The notes below the pieces were generated by a model that was given only the letters and a program-made list of their open reading frames with translations, was not told the origin of the DNA and made no database searches. Shown one piece after another: positions 40,154-47,967 of a stretch of 47,967 nt of DNA. A program made the translations under genes and the position numbers. The stretch spans positions 1 to 47,967 of the forward strand of contig DASWIP010000085.1 in NCBI GenBank assembly GCA_036397635.1. The letters run 5' to 3'. Within the stretch, counting starts at the first letter, position 1. Each line of letters starts with the position of its first letter. This DNA comes from DASWIP01 sp036397635 (lineage in GTDB: Bacteria > Actinomycetota > AC-67).

Positions 40154-42997
40154 ATGGCTTCATCCGACGGGTTGTGGACCGTCGGCGCCCGTGTGGTCAC
40201 GGGCCCGGCGGGATCAGGGAAGACCAGCCTCCTTCTCCAGCGCTACGTCGACCTCATCGAGGCCGGCGAGCGCGGCATCCTCTTCCTGGTGCAGGGCCGG
40301 CGTGCCGCGCGCGCGCTGGCCGATCGGATCCTGCGCCGGGTCGGCTCGGGCACCGACCAGGTCCGCGTTTCGACCTGGCACGCTTTCGCGCTCAGCCTCC
40401 TGCGTCAGTATCACCGCGGGCTCGGGTACCAGCGTGAGCCGGGGCTGCTGACCGCGCCCGAGCAGTTCACGCTGGTCCGCGAGATGCTCGCCTCGCCCGA
40501 GGAGCGAACCCACTGGGCCGGGCACACCAAGCATCTGCGGCTGGCCGGGTTCGCCGAAGAGCTGCGTGAGTTCGTCTTGCGCGCGCAGGACTCGCTCGAG
40601 TCGCCCGAGCACCTGATCGAGCGCGCGCGCATGGCGCGCCGCTCCGACCTCGAGGAGGCCGCGCTCTTCTTCCGCCGGTACCTCACCCAGCTCGACGATC
40701 AGGGCGTCGTCGACCACGCGAACGTGATCGCCTTGGCGACCCGGCTGCTGCAAGCCGACACCGATGCCGCGCGCGAGGTCCGGGCCGAGACCCGTCACCT
40801 GCTCGTGGACGATTACCAGGACGTCACCCCCGCGCAGGAGACGCTGCTGCGCGAGCTGTTCGCGCACGGAGGCTCGGCGATGGTCGCGGCCAACCCCGAC
40901 GCGCGCGTGTTCGGGTTCCGCGGCGGCGTGCCCGACGCCGTCACCAGCTTCTCCGAGCACTTCGGGCCCGGCATAATGCACGACCAGCTCACCGAGACCA
41001 AGCGGCCGCAGCCGCATCGCGAAGCCTGGCTGTTCGATCACCTGACCCAGGAGGCCGATGCGATCGCGCGCGAGTCCCAACGCCTGCATCAGCGCGACGG
41101 CGTCGGCTGGGGGCAGATCGCGATCGTCGTTCGCCGCTACGGCTCGGCCGCGCGCGCGATCCGGCGCGCGCTCGAGCGTCAGGACATCCCGCATGTCGTG
41201 GTGGGAGAGAACAGGCCGCTGGTCGCGGAATCGTCGCTCGTGCCGATGCTCGAGCTGGCTCGCGCCGCTCTCCGACGCGAGGAGCTCGAGGATCACCTGC
41301 CGCGGCTGCTCGCCTCGCCGGTGGTCGGGCTGGATCCCTACGAGGTGCGCGCGCTGCGCCGGGAGGCGCGCCTGCGTGGCACGACCCTGTCCGGGATGGT
41401 CGCCGCGCCCTCGGGCGATCTGCCCGAGCGCGTGCGCGCCGTGCTGCTCGGGTTGCGCGAGCTGCTCGACGAGGTGGTGGTGCACAACGACCAGGCAGGA
41501 CGACCCGACGACGTGTTCTGGTTCCTGTGGGATCGCCTCAGCTACTTCCGTGAGATGGTCGCGCGCGCCGACGATGCCGAGCTGGACGCGGTGACCGCCT
41601 TCGCGCGAGCGATCGAGCGCTTCAGCGACCGGCGCCCCGGCATGAGCTTCGCGGACTATCTGGACGCGCTCGAGGGCGTCGAGTTCGGTCCCGAGCCCTG
41701 GAACGTCCCCGAGGATCGGCGCCCGGATGCGGTGCGAATCCTGACCGCCCATCACGCGGTCGGCTCCGAGTTCGAGGCGGTGTTCGTCGCCGGGTGCGTC
41801 GAGGGGGAGTTCCCCGACCCGCGGCACCGGCGCGCGCTGCTCGACATCCAGGATCTGCTGACACCGGCCACGCCGGCCGAACGTGCAGCCGAGCGCCTGG
41901 CCGAGGAGAAGCGCTTGTTCGGCCTGGCGATCAGCCGCGCGCGCAGCCGTTTGGTGATCAGTTGTGCGCGCGAATCCTCCCAGCGCGAGGCGCTTACGCC
42001 GACGCCGTTCTTGCACCTGGTCGCGCAGGAGTGGGGCGCACCGACGCGCACGCTCGAACCGCTGACGCGCGCAGAGGCCGAAGCGCTCCACCGCCGCCGG
42101 TTGCGCGACCGCGGCCTGCCCGACGAAGAGCGGCTGGATGCGCTCGAGCAGCTCGCGCGCCTCCCCGGCGTGGACCCGGGGCGATGGTGGTACGAGCGCG
42201 AGTGGACCGATACTGGGCGCGCGCTGATCGAGGAGGAGTTCCTAACCTCGTACTCGCGGCTGTCGCACTTCGACAACTGCGGCCTTCAGTACCTGTACCA
42301 GGTCGAGCTCGGCCTAGATCCCGAGCAGACCCACGCGATGCTCGTCGGCTCGTGGGTCCACGACATCATCGACCGCGCCGCGAAGGGTGAGTTGCCCGTC
42401 GACCTCGATGCGCTCGACGCCGAGCTCGACCGGAAGTGGTGGTCTGGGATCTTCCCTTCGCGCGCGATCGAGCATCGTTACCGCATCCAGTGCCGCGAGA
42501 TGCTCGAGCGGTGGGTGAACGCCGACTCGAAGACGACGCCGCTGGCGACCGAGGTCGAGTTCAAGTTCCCACTCGACGGCGCCGTGATCCGCGGCTACAT
42601 CGACCGCATCGTGCGCTGCGGCGTCAAGAGCGTTCGCCTCACGGACTACAAGACCGGCTCCAGCGACAAGAGCGAGGAGGCCGTGAAGGAGGACCTGCAG
42701 CTGGCGACCTACTACCTCGCGACGCGCCGGGATCCGGACCTCGAGCGCTTCGGGGAGCCGATGGTGCTCGAGCTGGCCTACCTTGCTCGCCCCGACGGCC
42801 GGTACGGCTACAGGAAGCCATCTTTCGACCCGCGCAAGATCCAAGGGTTCGAGCAGCGGACCGAGCAGCGCCTGCTCGAGCTGATCGAGGGCGTCCGTGG
42901 GGAACGGTTCGCGCCCAAGCCGGACGCGGACTGCATGTGGTGCAAGTTCAAGAGCTTGTGTCCGGTGTGGCCGGAAGGCGACGAGGTGCCGTTGTGA
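40154..42997 (+). CDS. adnA: AdnA-like helicase-nuclease subunit
   Basis: A 947-residue subunit of an AddAB-type double-strand-break resection machine. The helicase part has Walker A TGPAGSGKT (about 16-24), motif II HLLVDDYQDVTPAQ, HHAVGSEFEAVFV and LAISRARSRLVIS; some motifs are less regular than in AdnB. The C terminus is a PD-(D/E)XK nuclease: GYIDR, LTDYKTG and LQLATYY. Four Cys (NCGLQYLYQ and CMWCKFKSLC) fit the iron-sulfur cluster that staples this nuclease. The ATG 40154 lacks a clear ribosome binding site; it lies 39 nt after the uvrD2-like gene. Its stop overlaps the adnB-like start (GTGA). Confidence 0.88.
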   Translation: MASSDGLWTVGARVVTGPAGSGKTSLLLQRYVDLIEAGERGILFLVQGRRAARALADRILRRVGSGTDQVRVSTWHAFALSLLRQYHRGLGYQREPGLLTAPEQFTLVREMLASPEERTHWAGHTKHLRLAGFAEELREFVLRAQDSLESPEHLIERARMARRSDLEEAALFFRRYLTQLDDQGVVDHANVIALATRLLQADTDAAREVRAETRHLLVDDYQDVTPAQETLLRELFAHGGSAMVAANPDARVFGFRGGVPDAVTSFSEHFGPGIMHDQLTETKRPQPHREAWLFDHLTQEADAIARESQRLHQRDGVGWGQIAIVVRRYGSAARAIRRALERQDIPHVVVGENRPLVAESSLVPMLELARAALRREELEDHLPRLLASPVVGLDPYEVRALRREARLRGTTLSGMVAAPSGDLPERVRAVLLGLRELLDEVVVHNDQAGRPDDVFWFLWDRLSYFREMVARADDAELDAVTAFARAIERFSDRRPGMSFADYLDALEGVEFGPEPWNVPEDRRPDAVRILTAHHAVGSEFEAVFVAGCVEGEFPDPRHRRALLDIQDLLTPATPAERAAERLAEEKRLFGLAISRARSRLVISCARESSQREALTPTPFLHLVAQEWGAPTRTLEPLTRAEAEALHRRRLRDRGLPDEERLDALEQLARLPGVDPGRWWYEREWTDTGRALIEEEFLTSYSRLSHFDNCGLQYLYQVELGLDPEQTHAMLVGSWVHDIIDRAAKGELPVDLDALDAELDRKWWSGIFPSRAIEHRYRIQCREMLERWVNADSKTTPLATEVEFKFPLDGAVIRGYIDRIVRCGVKSVRLTDYKTGSSDKSEEAVKEDLQLATYYLATRRDPDLERFGEPMVLELAYLARPDGRYGYRKPSFDPRKIQGFEQRTEQRLLELIEGVRGERFAPKPDADCMWCKFKSLCPVWPEGDEVPL

Positions 42998-45900
42998 GCC
43001 CCAGCGCGCCCATCCGATCGACGCCGGCATTCGCGCGCGACGTGCCGCCCGAGGTGCTGCACGCGCTCGGGAACAAGCCGCCGACCGAGCAGCAATGGGC
43101 TGCGATCGCCGCGCCGCTGGAGCCGACGGTGCTGATCGCCGGCGCCGGATCGGGCAAGACCGCGGTGATGGCCGCACGCATCGTGTGGCTGATCCTCGGC
43201 GGTCACGCCAAGCCGAGCGAGATCCTCGGGTTGACGTTCACGAACAAGGCCGCGGACAACCTGCTGCAGCGCGTGCGAACGGCCGTCGAGCCGCTGGGGC
43301 TCCCCGACGGCGAGGAGCCGGTGATCGCGACCTACCACGGCTTCGCCGCGAGCCTGATCGCCGACTACGGCCTGCGTGCCGGCCTCGAGCCCGGCGCGGC
43401 GCTGATGAGCGAGGCCCAGGCCTGGCAGCTGTGCGCCGAGCTGTTCTCGAACCGGACCTACGATCACCTGGTGGTCCGCAGCCTCTACCACGTGTCCTCT
43501 GTGCAGCACCTCGCCGACGAGTGCGCCAACCACTTAGTTTCGCCGCGAGATGTGATCGAGCACGATCACCGGTTCCTGCGCATGATCGAGGAGAAGGGGA
43601 TCAAGGTCGCGTACAAGGTGCGCAACTCGTCGCGCTACCGGATCGAGCTTGCCGGCGTGGTCGAGGATTACCAGCGGATCAAGCGGGACCGGCAGCTGCT
43701 CGACTACGGCGATCAGATCGCGATCGCCCACGAGCTGGCCGGCGACGAGGCCGTGCGCGAGGACTTCCTGGCGCGGTTCAAGGTCTCGCTGCTCGACGAG
43801 TTCCAGGACACCAACCACGCGCAGGCACAGCTGCTGCGACGCCTGATGCCGCCGGGCTATCCGGTGATGGCCGTTGGCGATCCGGACCAGAACATCTACG
43901 CCTGGCGCGGCGCCAGCCTGGCCAACCTGCTCCGGTTCCCCGCCGAGTTCACCACCCGGGACGGGACGCCCGCCGCCTCGATGCCGCTGTTCGTGAACTT
44001 CCGCTCGGGCTCGCGGATCCTGGCGCTGGCGAACGCGCTGATCGACGAGATCCCCGCCGCGCGGCGCCCCCCCGGCAAGGTGCTCGAGCCCTACGAGCGC
44101 AACGGCGTCGGCGAGGTGCTCGCGCTCTGCGTGGACGATCAGCTCACCGAAGCCGAGCGGATCGCCGATCAGGCCATCGCCGCGCACGAGGCGGGGACGC
44201 CCTGGCGCGAGATCGCGATCCTGCCACGCAAGAAGCGGCTCTTCGACGTCCTGGTCGAGGTGTTCCGCGCGCGCGAGATCCCGCTCGAGGTGATCGGCCT
44301 CGGCGGCCTGCTGCGGATGCCCGAGGTGATCGATGTCGTCGCCGTCCTGCGGGTGCTCAACGATCCGATGCGCAACGTCGCGCTCGCGCGGCTGCTGCGC
44401 GGGCCGCGCTGGCGGATCGGCCATCGCGATCTCGCGATGATCGCCCGGCACGCGGCCGACCGGAACCGTCATCTGCGAGAAGCGCTCACCGACGCCGAGA
44501 CGCCGGGCGACGTCGCGTTCTCCCTCGCCGAGGCGCTCGGGTCGCTCGACGAGGTCGAAGGGCTCAGCGACGAGGCGCGCGCGCGCCTGGACGTGTTCAA
44601 CGCCGACCTCGCCGCCCTCCGCGCCGAGATCGCGGCGTTGCCGCTCGAGGAACTGGTCGCGCGCGCGCTGGACTGGCTCGGCCTGCCGGCCGAACTGGCC
44701 GCGTCGGCCTCACCCGCGGCGTCTTCGATCGAGCGCAACCTTGCCAACTTCCTCGACCGCGTTGCCGCGTTCGAGCCCCTCGACGGCGAGCCGACGCTCG
44801 GCACGCTGATCGAATGGCTCGACGCCATCGAGAGCAGCGACGAGGAGATCGAGGCGTCGCAGCCGACCGAGCACGACTCGGTCAAGCTGATGACCATCCA
44901 CCAGGCGAAAGGGCTGGAGTTCGACGTCGTGTTCATCCCAGGCCTCGCGGCGGGGAAGGGGAGCGCGAAGATCTTCCCCGACACGGGGCGCCAGCCCAAC
45001 CCCGCCGAGAACGCGCGCTACCTGCCGTTCGAGTTCCGCGGGGATCGAGACGTCTTGCCCGACTGGGACAACAACCTGGCCGGGTTCAAGCGCGAACTCA
45101 CGCATCGGGCGATGGAGGAGGAGCGGCGGCTGCTCTACGTCGCGGTGACGCGCGCGCGGAAGCGCCTCATCGCCTCCGCTGCGCACTGGTACGAGCCGTC
45201 CGGGATGGGGGAGGCCTTGAAGTATCCGATGGGTCCCAGCGAGTTCTGGCACGAGATCGCGCGCTTCGAGCAGACGCAGGTGCTCGAGCGCGTCGACGAA
45301 GCGCCGCAGCCGAACCCCTTGATCGCGCGCCGGGCCGAGCGCGCCGCCGTCTGGCCGCAGCCGGCGCACCGCGGCCAGCCCGACCCCTTGTTCCCGCAGG
45401 GCCTTGCCGCGGCGGTGGCCGCAAGGCGCGCGCAGGTCACACCCGACACCGGCCTGTTCCCGATGGACGAACCGGCCGCGGGGTCGGCGATCCCGACCTC
45501 ACTGCCGGTCTCGGCCCTGGTGACCTACAAGGGCTGCCCGCTGCGGTTCGCTTGGTCATACGTCCGTCCCCTGCCGCGTCGGTCCTCGGTGGCGGCTCGA
45601 ATCGGAACCAAGGTGCACGCCTGGATCGAGCAGCACGGCCGCGGCCAGATCACGCTGTACGACCCCGACGAGTTCGAGGAGGTCGAGCCCAGCCGGGAGA
45701 ACGAGCGGATCGCGGAGCTCAAGGCGACCTTCAAGGCTTCGCGGTTCGCCGGGCTGCCGCCGGTCGCCAGCGAACGTCCGTTCTCGCTGCTGATCGGGGA
45801 CTTCGCGATCCACGGCAGGATCGATGCGATCTTCGACCGCCTCGGCGGCGGGTGGGAGATCGTGGACTTCAAGACCGGCCGCGCGCCCGACGAGCCCGGC

Positions 45901-46176
45901 TCGGCGGCGCTGCAGCTCGACCTTTACGCGCTGGCGGCGCAGGAGATCTGGGGCAAGACGGCAGAAGAGATCACGCTCACTTTCGCCTACTTCGGATCCT
46001 CCGAGGAGCGCTCGTTCGTCGCCCGTCCCGCCGAGCAGCTTCGCGGCGAGGTGGCCGCGCTGCTCGACGCGATCGCGGCGAACGCCTTCGAGCCCGAGCC
46101 GTCGGCAGCCTGCTCCCACTGTGACTTCCTGCGCGACTGCGCTGCCGGGAAGGAGTTCGTCGGGCCCGCGTCGTAA
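42994..46176 (+). CDS. adnB: AdnB-like helicase-nuclease subunit
   Basis: A 1060-residue UvrD-type motor plus nuclease. The motor has Walker A AGAGSGKTAVMAARIV (about 50-56), motif II LLDEFQDTNHAQ, VGDPDQNIYAWRGA, MTIHQAKGLEFDVVF and LLYVAVTRARKRL. The nuclease has GRIDAIFDR, EIVDFKTG and LQLDLYALA. Four Cys (YKGCPLRF and CSHCDFLRDC) suggest the iron-sulfur cluster. GTG 42994 is the natural start, because it overlaps the adnA-like stop by 4 nt and the protein's own N terminus begins there; the open frame extends further upstream in an unrelated reading frame. A RecBCD replacement role in recombination repair is known for this family in actinobacteria. Confidence 0.9.
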   Translation: MSPSAPIRSTPAFARDVPPEVLHALGNKPPTEQQWAAIAAPLEPTVLIAGAGSGKTAVMAARIVWLILGGHAKPSEILGLTFTNKAADNLLQRVRTAVEPLGLPDGEEPVIATYHGFAASLIADYGLRAGLEPGAALMSEAQAWQLCAELFSNRTYDHLVVRSLYHVSSVQHLADECANHLVSPRDVIEHDHRFLRMIEEKGIKVAYKVRNSSRYRIELAGVVEDYQRIKRDRQLLDYGDQIAIAHELAGDEAVREDFLARFKVSLLDEFQDTNHAQAQLLRRLMPPGYPVMAVGDPDQNIYAWRGASLANLLRFPAEFTTRDGTPAASMPLFVNFRSGSRILALANALIDEIPAARRPPGKVLEPYERNGVGEVLALCVDDQLTEAERIADQAIAAHEAGTPWREIAILPRKKRLFDVLVEVFRAREIPLEVIGLGGLLRMPEVIDVVAVLRVLNDPMRNVALARLLRGPRWRIGHRDLAMIARHAADRNRHLREALTDAETPGDVAFSLAEALGSLDEVEGLSDEARARLDVFNADLAALRAEIAALPLEELVARALDWLGLPAELAASASPAASSIERNLANFLDRVAAFEPLDGEPTLGTLIEWLDAIESSDEEIEASQPTEHDSVKLMTIHQAKGLEFDVVFIPGLAAGKGSAKIFPDTGRQPNPAENARYLPFEFRGDRDVLPDWDNNLAGFKRELTHRAMEEERRLLYVAVTRARKRLIASAAHWYEPSGMGEALKYPMGPSEFWHEIARFEQTQVLERVDEAPQPNPLIARRAERAAVWPQPAHRGQPDPLFPQGLAAAVAARRAQVTPDTGLFPMDEPAAGSAIPTSLPVSALVTYKGCPLRFAWSYVRPLPRRSSVAARIGTKVHAWIEQHGRGQITLYDPDEFEEVEPSRENERIAELKATFKASRFAGLPPVASERPFSLLIGDFAIHGRIDAIFDRLGGGWEIVDFKTGRAPDEPGSAALQLDLYALAAQEIWGKTAEEITLTFAYFGSSEERSFVARPAEQLRGEVAALLDAIAANAFEPEPSAACSHCDFLRDCAAGKEFVGPAS

Positions 46177-46208
46177 CCAGCAGGCGACGCCCCCCGCCGT
46201 CAGGGGGC

Positions 46209-46229
46209 GGGCCGGTGGTGAACCGGCCC
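46209..46229 (+). terminator. Hairpin after the adnB-like gene
   Basis: Arms GGGCCGGT and ACCGGCCC pair perfectly around GGTGA; no T run follows. Confidence 0.45.
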
Positions 46230-46235
46230 AGCCTG

Positions 46236-46241
46236 TACCCT
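46236..46241 (+). promoter_or_regulatory. -10 box for the histone-tailed membrane protein gene
   Basis: TACCCT ends 9 nt before ATG 46251, with no ribosome binding site between, fitting a leaderless transcript. Confidence 0.4.
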
Positions 46242-46250
46242 TGGAGCGCC

Positions 46251-47843
46251 ATGCCGTCCAGGAAAACGAGTCGCTCGCGCGCGCGCCGACCCGCGCGCAC
46301 GACCCCCGCGCGGAAGCCCGCCGCCGCGCGTAAACCATCGCGTCGCGCGACGCCCGCGCGGAAGGTCGCGGCTCGCAAGACGACCAGGCGCAAGGCGACC
46401 ACCTCGCGCAAGCCCGCCGCGCGCAAGACGACCAGGCGCAAGGCGACCACCTCGCGCAAGACGAGCGCGCGCAAGACGACCGCGCGCAAGACGACCACGT
46501 CGCGCAAGACGAGCGCGCGCAAGACGGCCACGTCGCGCAAGCCCGCCGCGCGCAAGACGGCCACAGCCCGCAAGACTCCGGTACGCCGAGCCGCGGCGGC
46601 GCCGCGGCGGCGAGGGCCATCGCCGGCGAGCGCTACCGCGCGGATCCCGGTTCTCCGAGATGACGAAAGAGATGGATACGACATGGACCATGACCAGGAC
46701 CCACCTCAGAACCCGTCCGATGACTACGGGTACGGCTCGCGACCCGTCGCGATCGGTGGAGGCCGAGGCCTGCTGCCCGAGTCAGGGGAGGGCCTGCCGG
46801 GCTACGAGCAGGCGCTGCCCGGCGAACCGTCGGACGAGCTGGGGCAGCCGCCGACCTACATCCACGACGAGAAGCCGGTCATCGAGGATCCGCGCGGCGA
46901 GCTGCTCGTCGGGCTGGCCGCCGCGCTGCTCGCGGCGTCGACGTTCCTGCCCTGGTACCGGAGCTTCGGCGAGTACGACATCAGCGGGTGGGCGTCCGGG
47001 ACCTGGGGTCCGGTCGTGTTCTTCCTCGGCCTCGCCGGTGTCGCGATCATCGGGTTGCGACGAGTCGGCGTCGCGGTGGCTTTCCCGGTGTCCTACTCGC
47101 TGCTCCTCGAAGGGATCGGCTGGGCGTCGGTACTCGGACTGCTGATCAAGCGGTTCCGCACGCCGGAGACCTTCGACGTGGTCGGTGTGTCCACGAACCC
47201 GCTGAAGATGGGGTTCTGGGTCGCGCTGGTCGCGGCGGTCGCGGTCGCGATGCTCGCCTCACGACTGTCCCGGAACGCGCCCATCGTGGTGCTTCCGGGG
47301 TGGTTCCACAGCAAGGCGGGCAAGCTCGGCGCCGCGGTTCTGACCCTTGCGATCGCCGGCGGAGCCGCGTTCGGGCTGATGAACGACGCCGGCGAGGCGC
47401 TGGCGGCTGCGCGCGGCGACAGCGGCAGCTTCTTGGGTCAGGACGGATCCGTGCAGGACGGGACGCAACCCGACATCGAGCAGGGTCTTCCTGCTTGTGT
47501 GAAGGATCTCGGATTCACGACGCCCGACGGCGTCACCGCCACACAAGGTTTCAGCAGTGAGGCCAACGGGATATGCACCGCGCAGTTCACCAGCAAGAAG
47601 AAGCTCGACGACGTGGCCAACGTGTTCCTGGCTTCGATGAGGCAGGCGGGCTGGACCGTCGAGGCCCTCGAGGGCTCGACGGGGGCGGCGACGGCGAGGT
47701 TGTTCTCGGTCAGCGCGCCGATATGTGGGACGGTGCAGATCTTCGAGGATCCGGCCAACAAGCAGCGGACTATCCAGGCGCTGCTCGGCGGGCAGGATTT
47801 CTGCGTGGCGATCCAGCAGCAACAGCAGCAGAACCCGAACTAG
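46251..47843 (+). CDS. Membrane protein with histone-like Lys/Arg/Ala/Thr tail
   Basis: A 530-residue protein. Residues 1-125 are a highly basic tail made of ARKT, RRKATTSRK and similar units, with ARKT occurring about seven times, like histone H1 or H3 tails and the tails of some actinobacterial HU proteins. Residues about 130-215 are acidic and Pro/Gly-rich. Five hydrophobic segments follow (about 217-235, 253-270, 279-303, 319-336, 359-377), so the tail would lie in the cytoplasm and the C terminus outside. The last 150 residues contain several Cys and a beta-rich fold and end in a Gln run. The DNA of the tail is itself repetitive (46370-46610). It could tether DNA to the membrane; this is inference. 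No family is recognised. It lies 75 nt after the adnB-like gene. Confidence 0.85.
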   Translation: MPSRKTSRSRARRPARTTPARKPAAARKPSRRATPARKVAARKTTRRKATTSRKPAARKTTRRKATTSRKTSARKTTARKTTTSRKTSARKTATSRKPAARKTATARKTPVRRAAAAPRRRGPSPASATARIPVLRDDERDGYDMDHDQDPPQNPSDDYGYGSRPVAIGGGRGLLPESGEGLPGYEQALPGEPSDELGQPPTYIHDEKPVIEDPRGELLVGLAAALLAASTFLPWYRSFGEYDISGWASGTWGPVVFFLGLAGVAIIGLRRVGVAVAFPVSYSLLLEGIGWASVLGLLIKRFRTPETFDVVGVSTNPLKMGFWVALVAAVAVAMLASRLSRNAPIVVLPGWFHSKAGKLGAAVLTLAIAGGAAFGLMNDAGEALAAARGDSGSFLGQDGSVQDGTQPDIEQGLPACVKDLGFTTPDGVTATQGFSSEANGICTAQFTSKKKLDDVANVFLASMRQAGWTVEALEGSTGAATARLFSVSAPICGTVQIFEDPANKQRTIQALLGGQDFCVAIQQQQQQNPN

Positions 47844-47870
47844 CGGACGTCCGATCGGCGTCGCGCGCGC

Positions 47871-47967
47871 TCAGCCGTTCGCGCGCGCCAACGCGGTCAT
47901 CATCTGCGAGCGCGACCCGGCGTCGGGCGCCATGAACGCGACGACCAGGTCGGTCGCGCCGGCGGCT
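47871..47967 (-). CDS. C-terminal end of a probable luciferase-like monooxygenase, cut by window edge
   Basis: The last 31 codons before a TGA at 47873-47871 read AAGATDLVVAFMAPDAGSRS and then QMMTALARANG. The pattern AAGATDLVV near the end is common in flavin or F420-dependent luciferase-like oxidoreductases. Too little is visible for a firm call, but codon use fits a real gene. It converges on the histone-tailed gene. Confidence 0.45.
   Translation of the reverse strand, partial: AAGATDLVVAFMAPDAGSRSQMMTALARANG

Noticed and set aside
40214..42091. Long minus-strand frame opposite the adnA-like gene
   Set aside because: No recognisable motif. The plus-strand frame has full helicase motifs.
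42436..42993. Upstream extension of the adnB-like frame
   Set aside because: The extension lies inside the adnA-like gene in another frame and has Arg-rich non-protein character. The GTG at 42994 gives a normal GTGA overlap.

Overview
The window is about 48 kb of very GC-rich DNA whose real genes, on both strands, look like the chromosome of an actinobacterium. The lineage signals are three linked sets: an MtrA-MtrB-LpqB-like two-component operon, a UvrD2-AdnA-AdnB helicase-nuclease cluster, and a C4 zinc-ribbon protein - RNase H - RNase P RNA block. Many genes start with GTG, and a simple TANNNT -10 box recurs, often 6-9 nt before a start codon, which suggests leaderless transcripts. Distance to any named genus cannot be judged here, and an uncultured or deep-branching actinobacterium is only an inference. 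I see no phage, insertion sequence or CRISPR array.

Left part (1-17.7 kb). A cut membrane protein, a secreted subtilisin-like protease and a secreted PQQ-type beta-propeller protein lie on the minus strand. A plus-strand run follows: glycerol-3-phosphate dehydrogenase, a large GMC-type flavoprotein with a fused N-terminal helper domain, a small zinc ribbon, a DUF523 protein and a 1417-residue protein joining zinc ribbon, Ser/Thr kinase, AAA ATPase, TPR-like region and class III nucleotide cyclase. Then come two paralogous secreted subtilases with PKD domains and an HxlR-type regulator. A leftover copy of the regulator's 3' end between the proteases shows that the regulator-protease unit was duplicated in tandem. 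A divergent HtrA-like protease without an export signal shares the regulator's promoter and operator region.

Middle part (17.7-31.5 kb). This holds an orphan TadG-like protein, a DUF427 protein, a cluster of secreted Ig-like or beta-sandwich proteins (one broken by frameshifts), a tRNA-Val, a three-gene operon (cyclic-nucleotide-binding protein, flavin monooxygenase-like protein, CoA-binding protein), a secreted Ig-like protein, a nuclease lipoprotein, an 880-residue membrane histidine kinase, and a zinc-ribbon plus GpgS-like glycosyltransferase pair whose enzyme has lost its metal-binding motif.

Right part (31.6-48 kb). The mtrAB-lpqB-like operon is divergent from the zinc ribbon-RNase H-rnpB block. 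A small coiled-coil protein, a secreted glycerophosphodiesterase and an unknown secreted protein follow. The DNA-repair cluster uvrD2-adnA-adnB comes next, then a striking membrane protein with a long histone-like Lys/Arg tail. The end of a probable luciferase-like monooxygenase runs off the right edge.

The most unusual items are the histone-tailed five-helix membrane protein next to adnAB, a near-identical 16-bp-stem palindrome at two distant sites, the duplication scar around the PKD subtilases, the degenerate GpgS-like gene, and the cNMP-sensor/flavoprotein operon in a window that also encodes a nucleotide cyclase.
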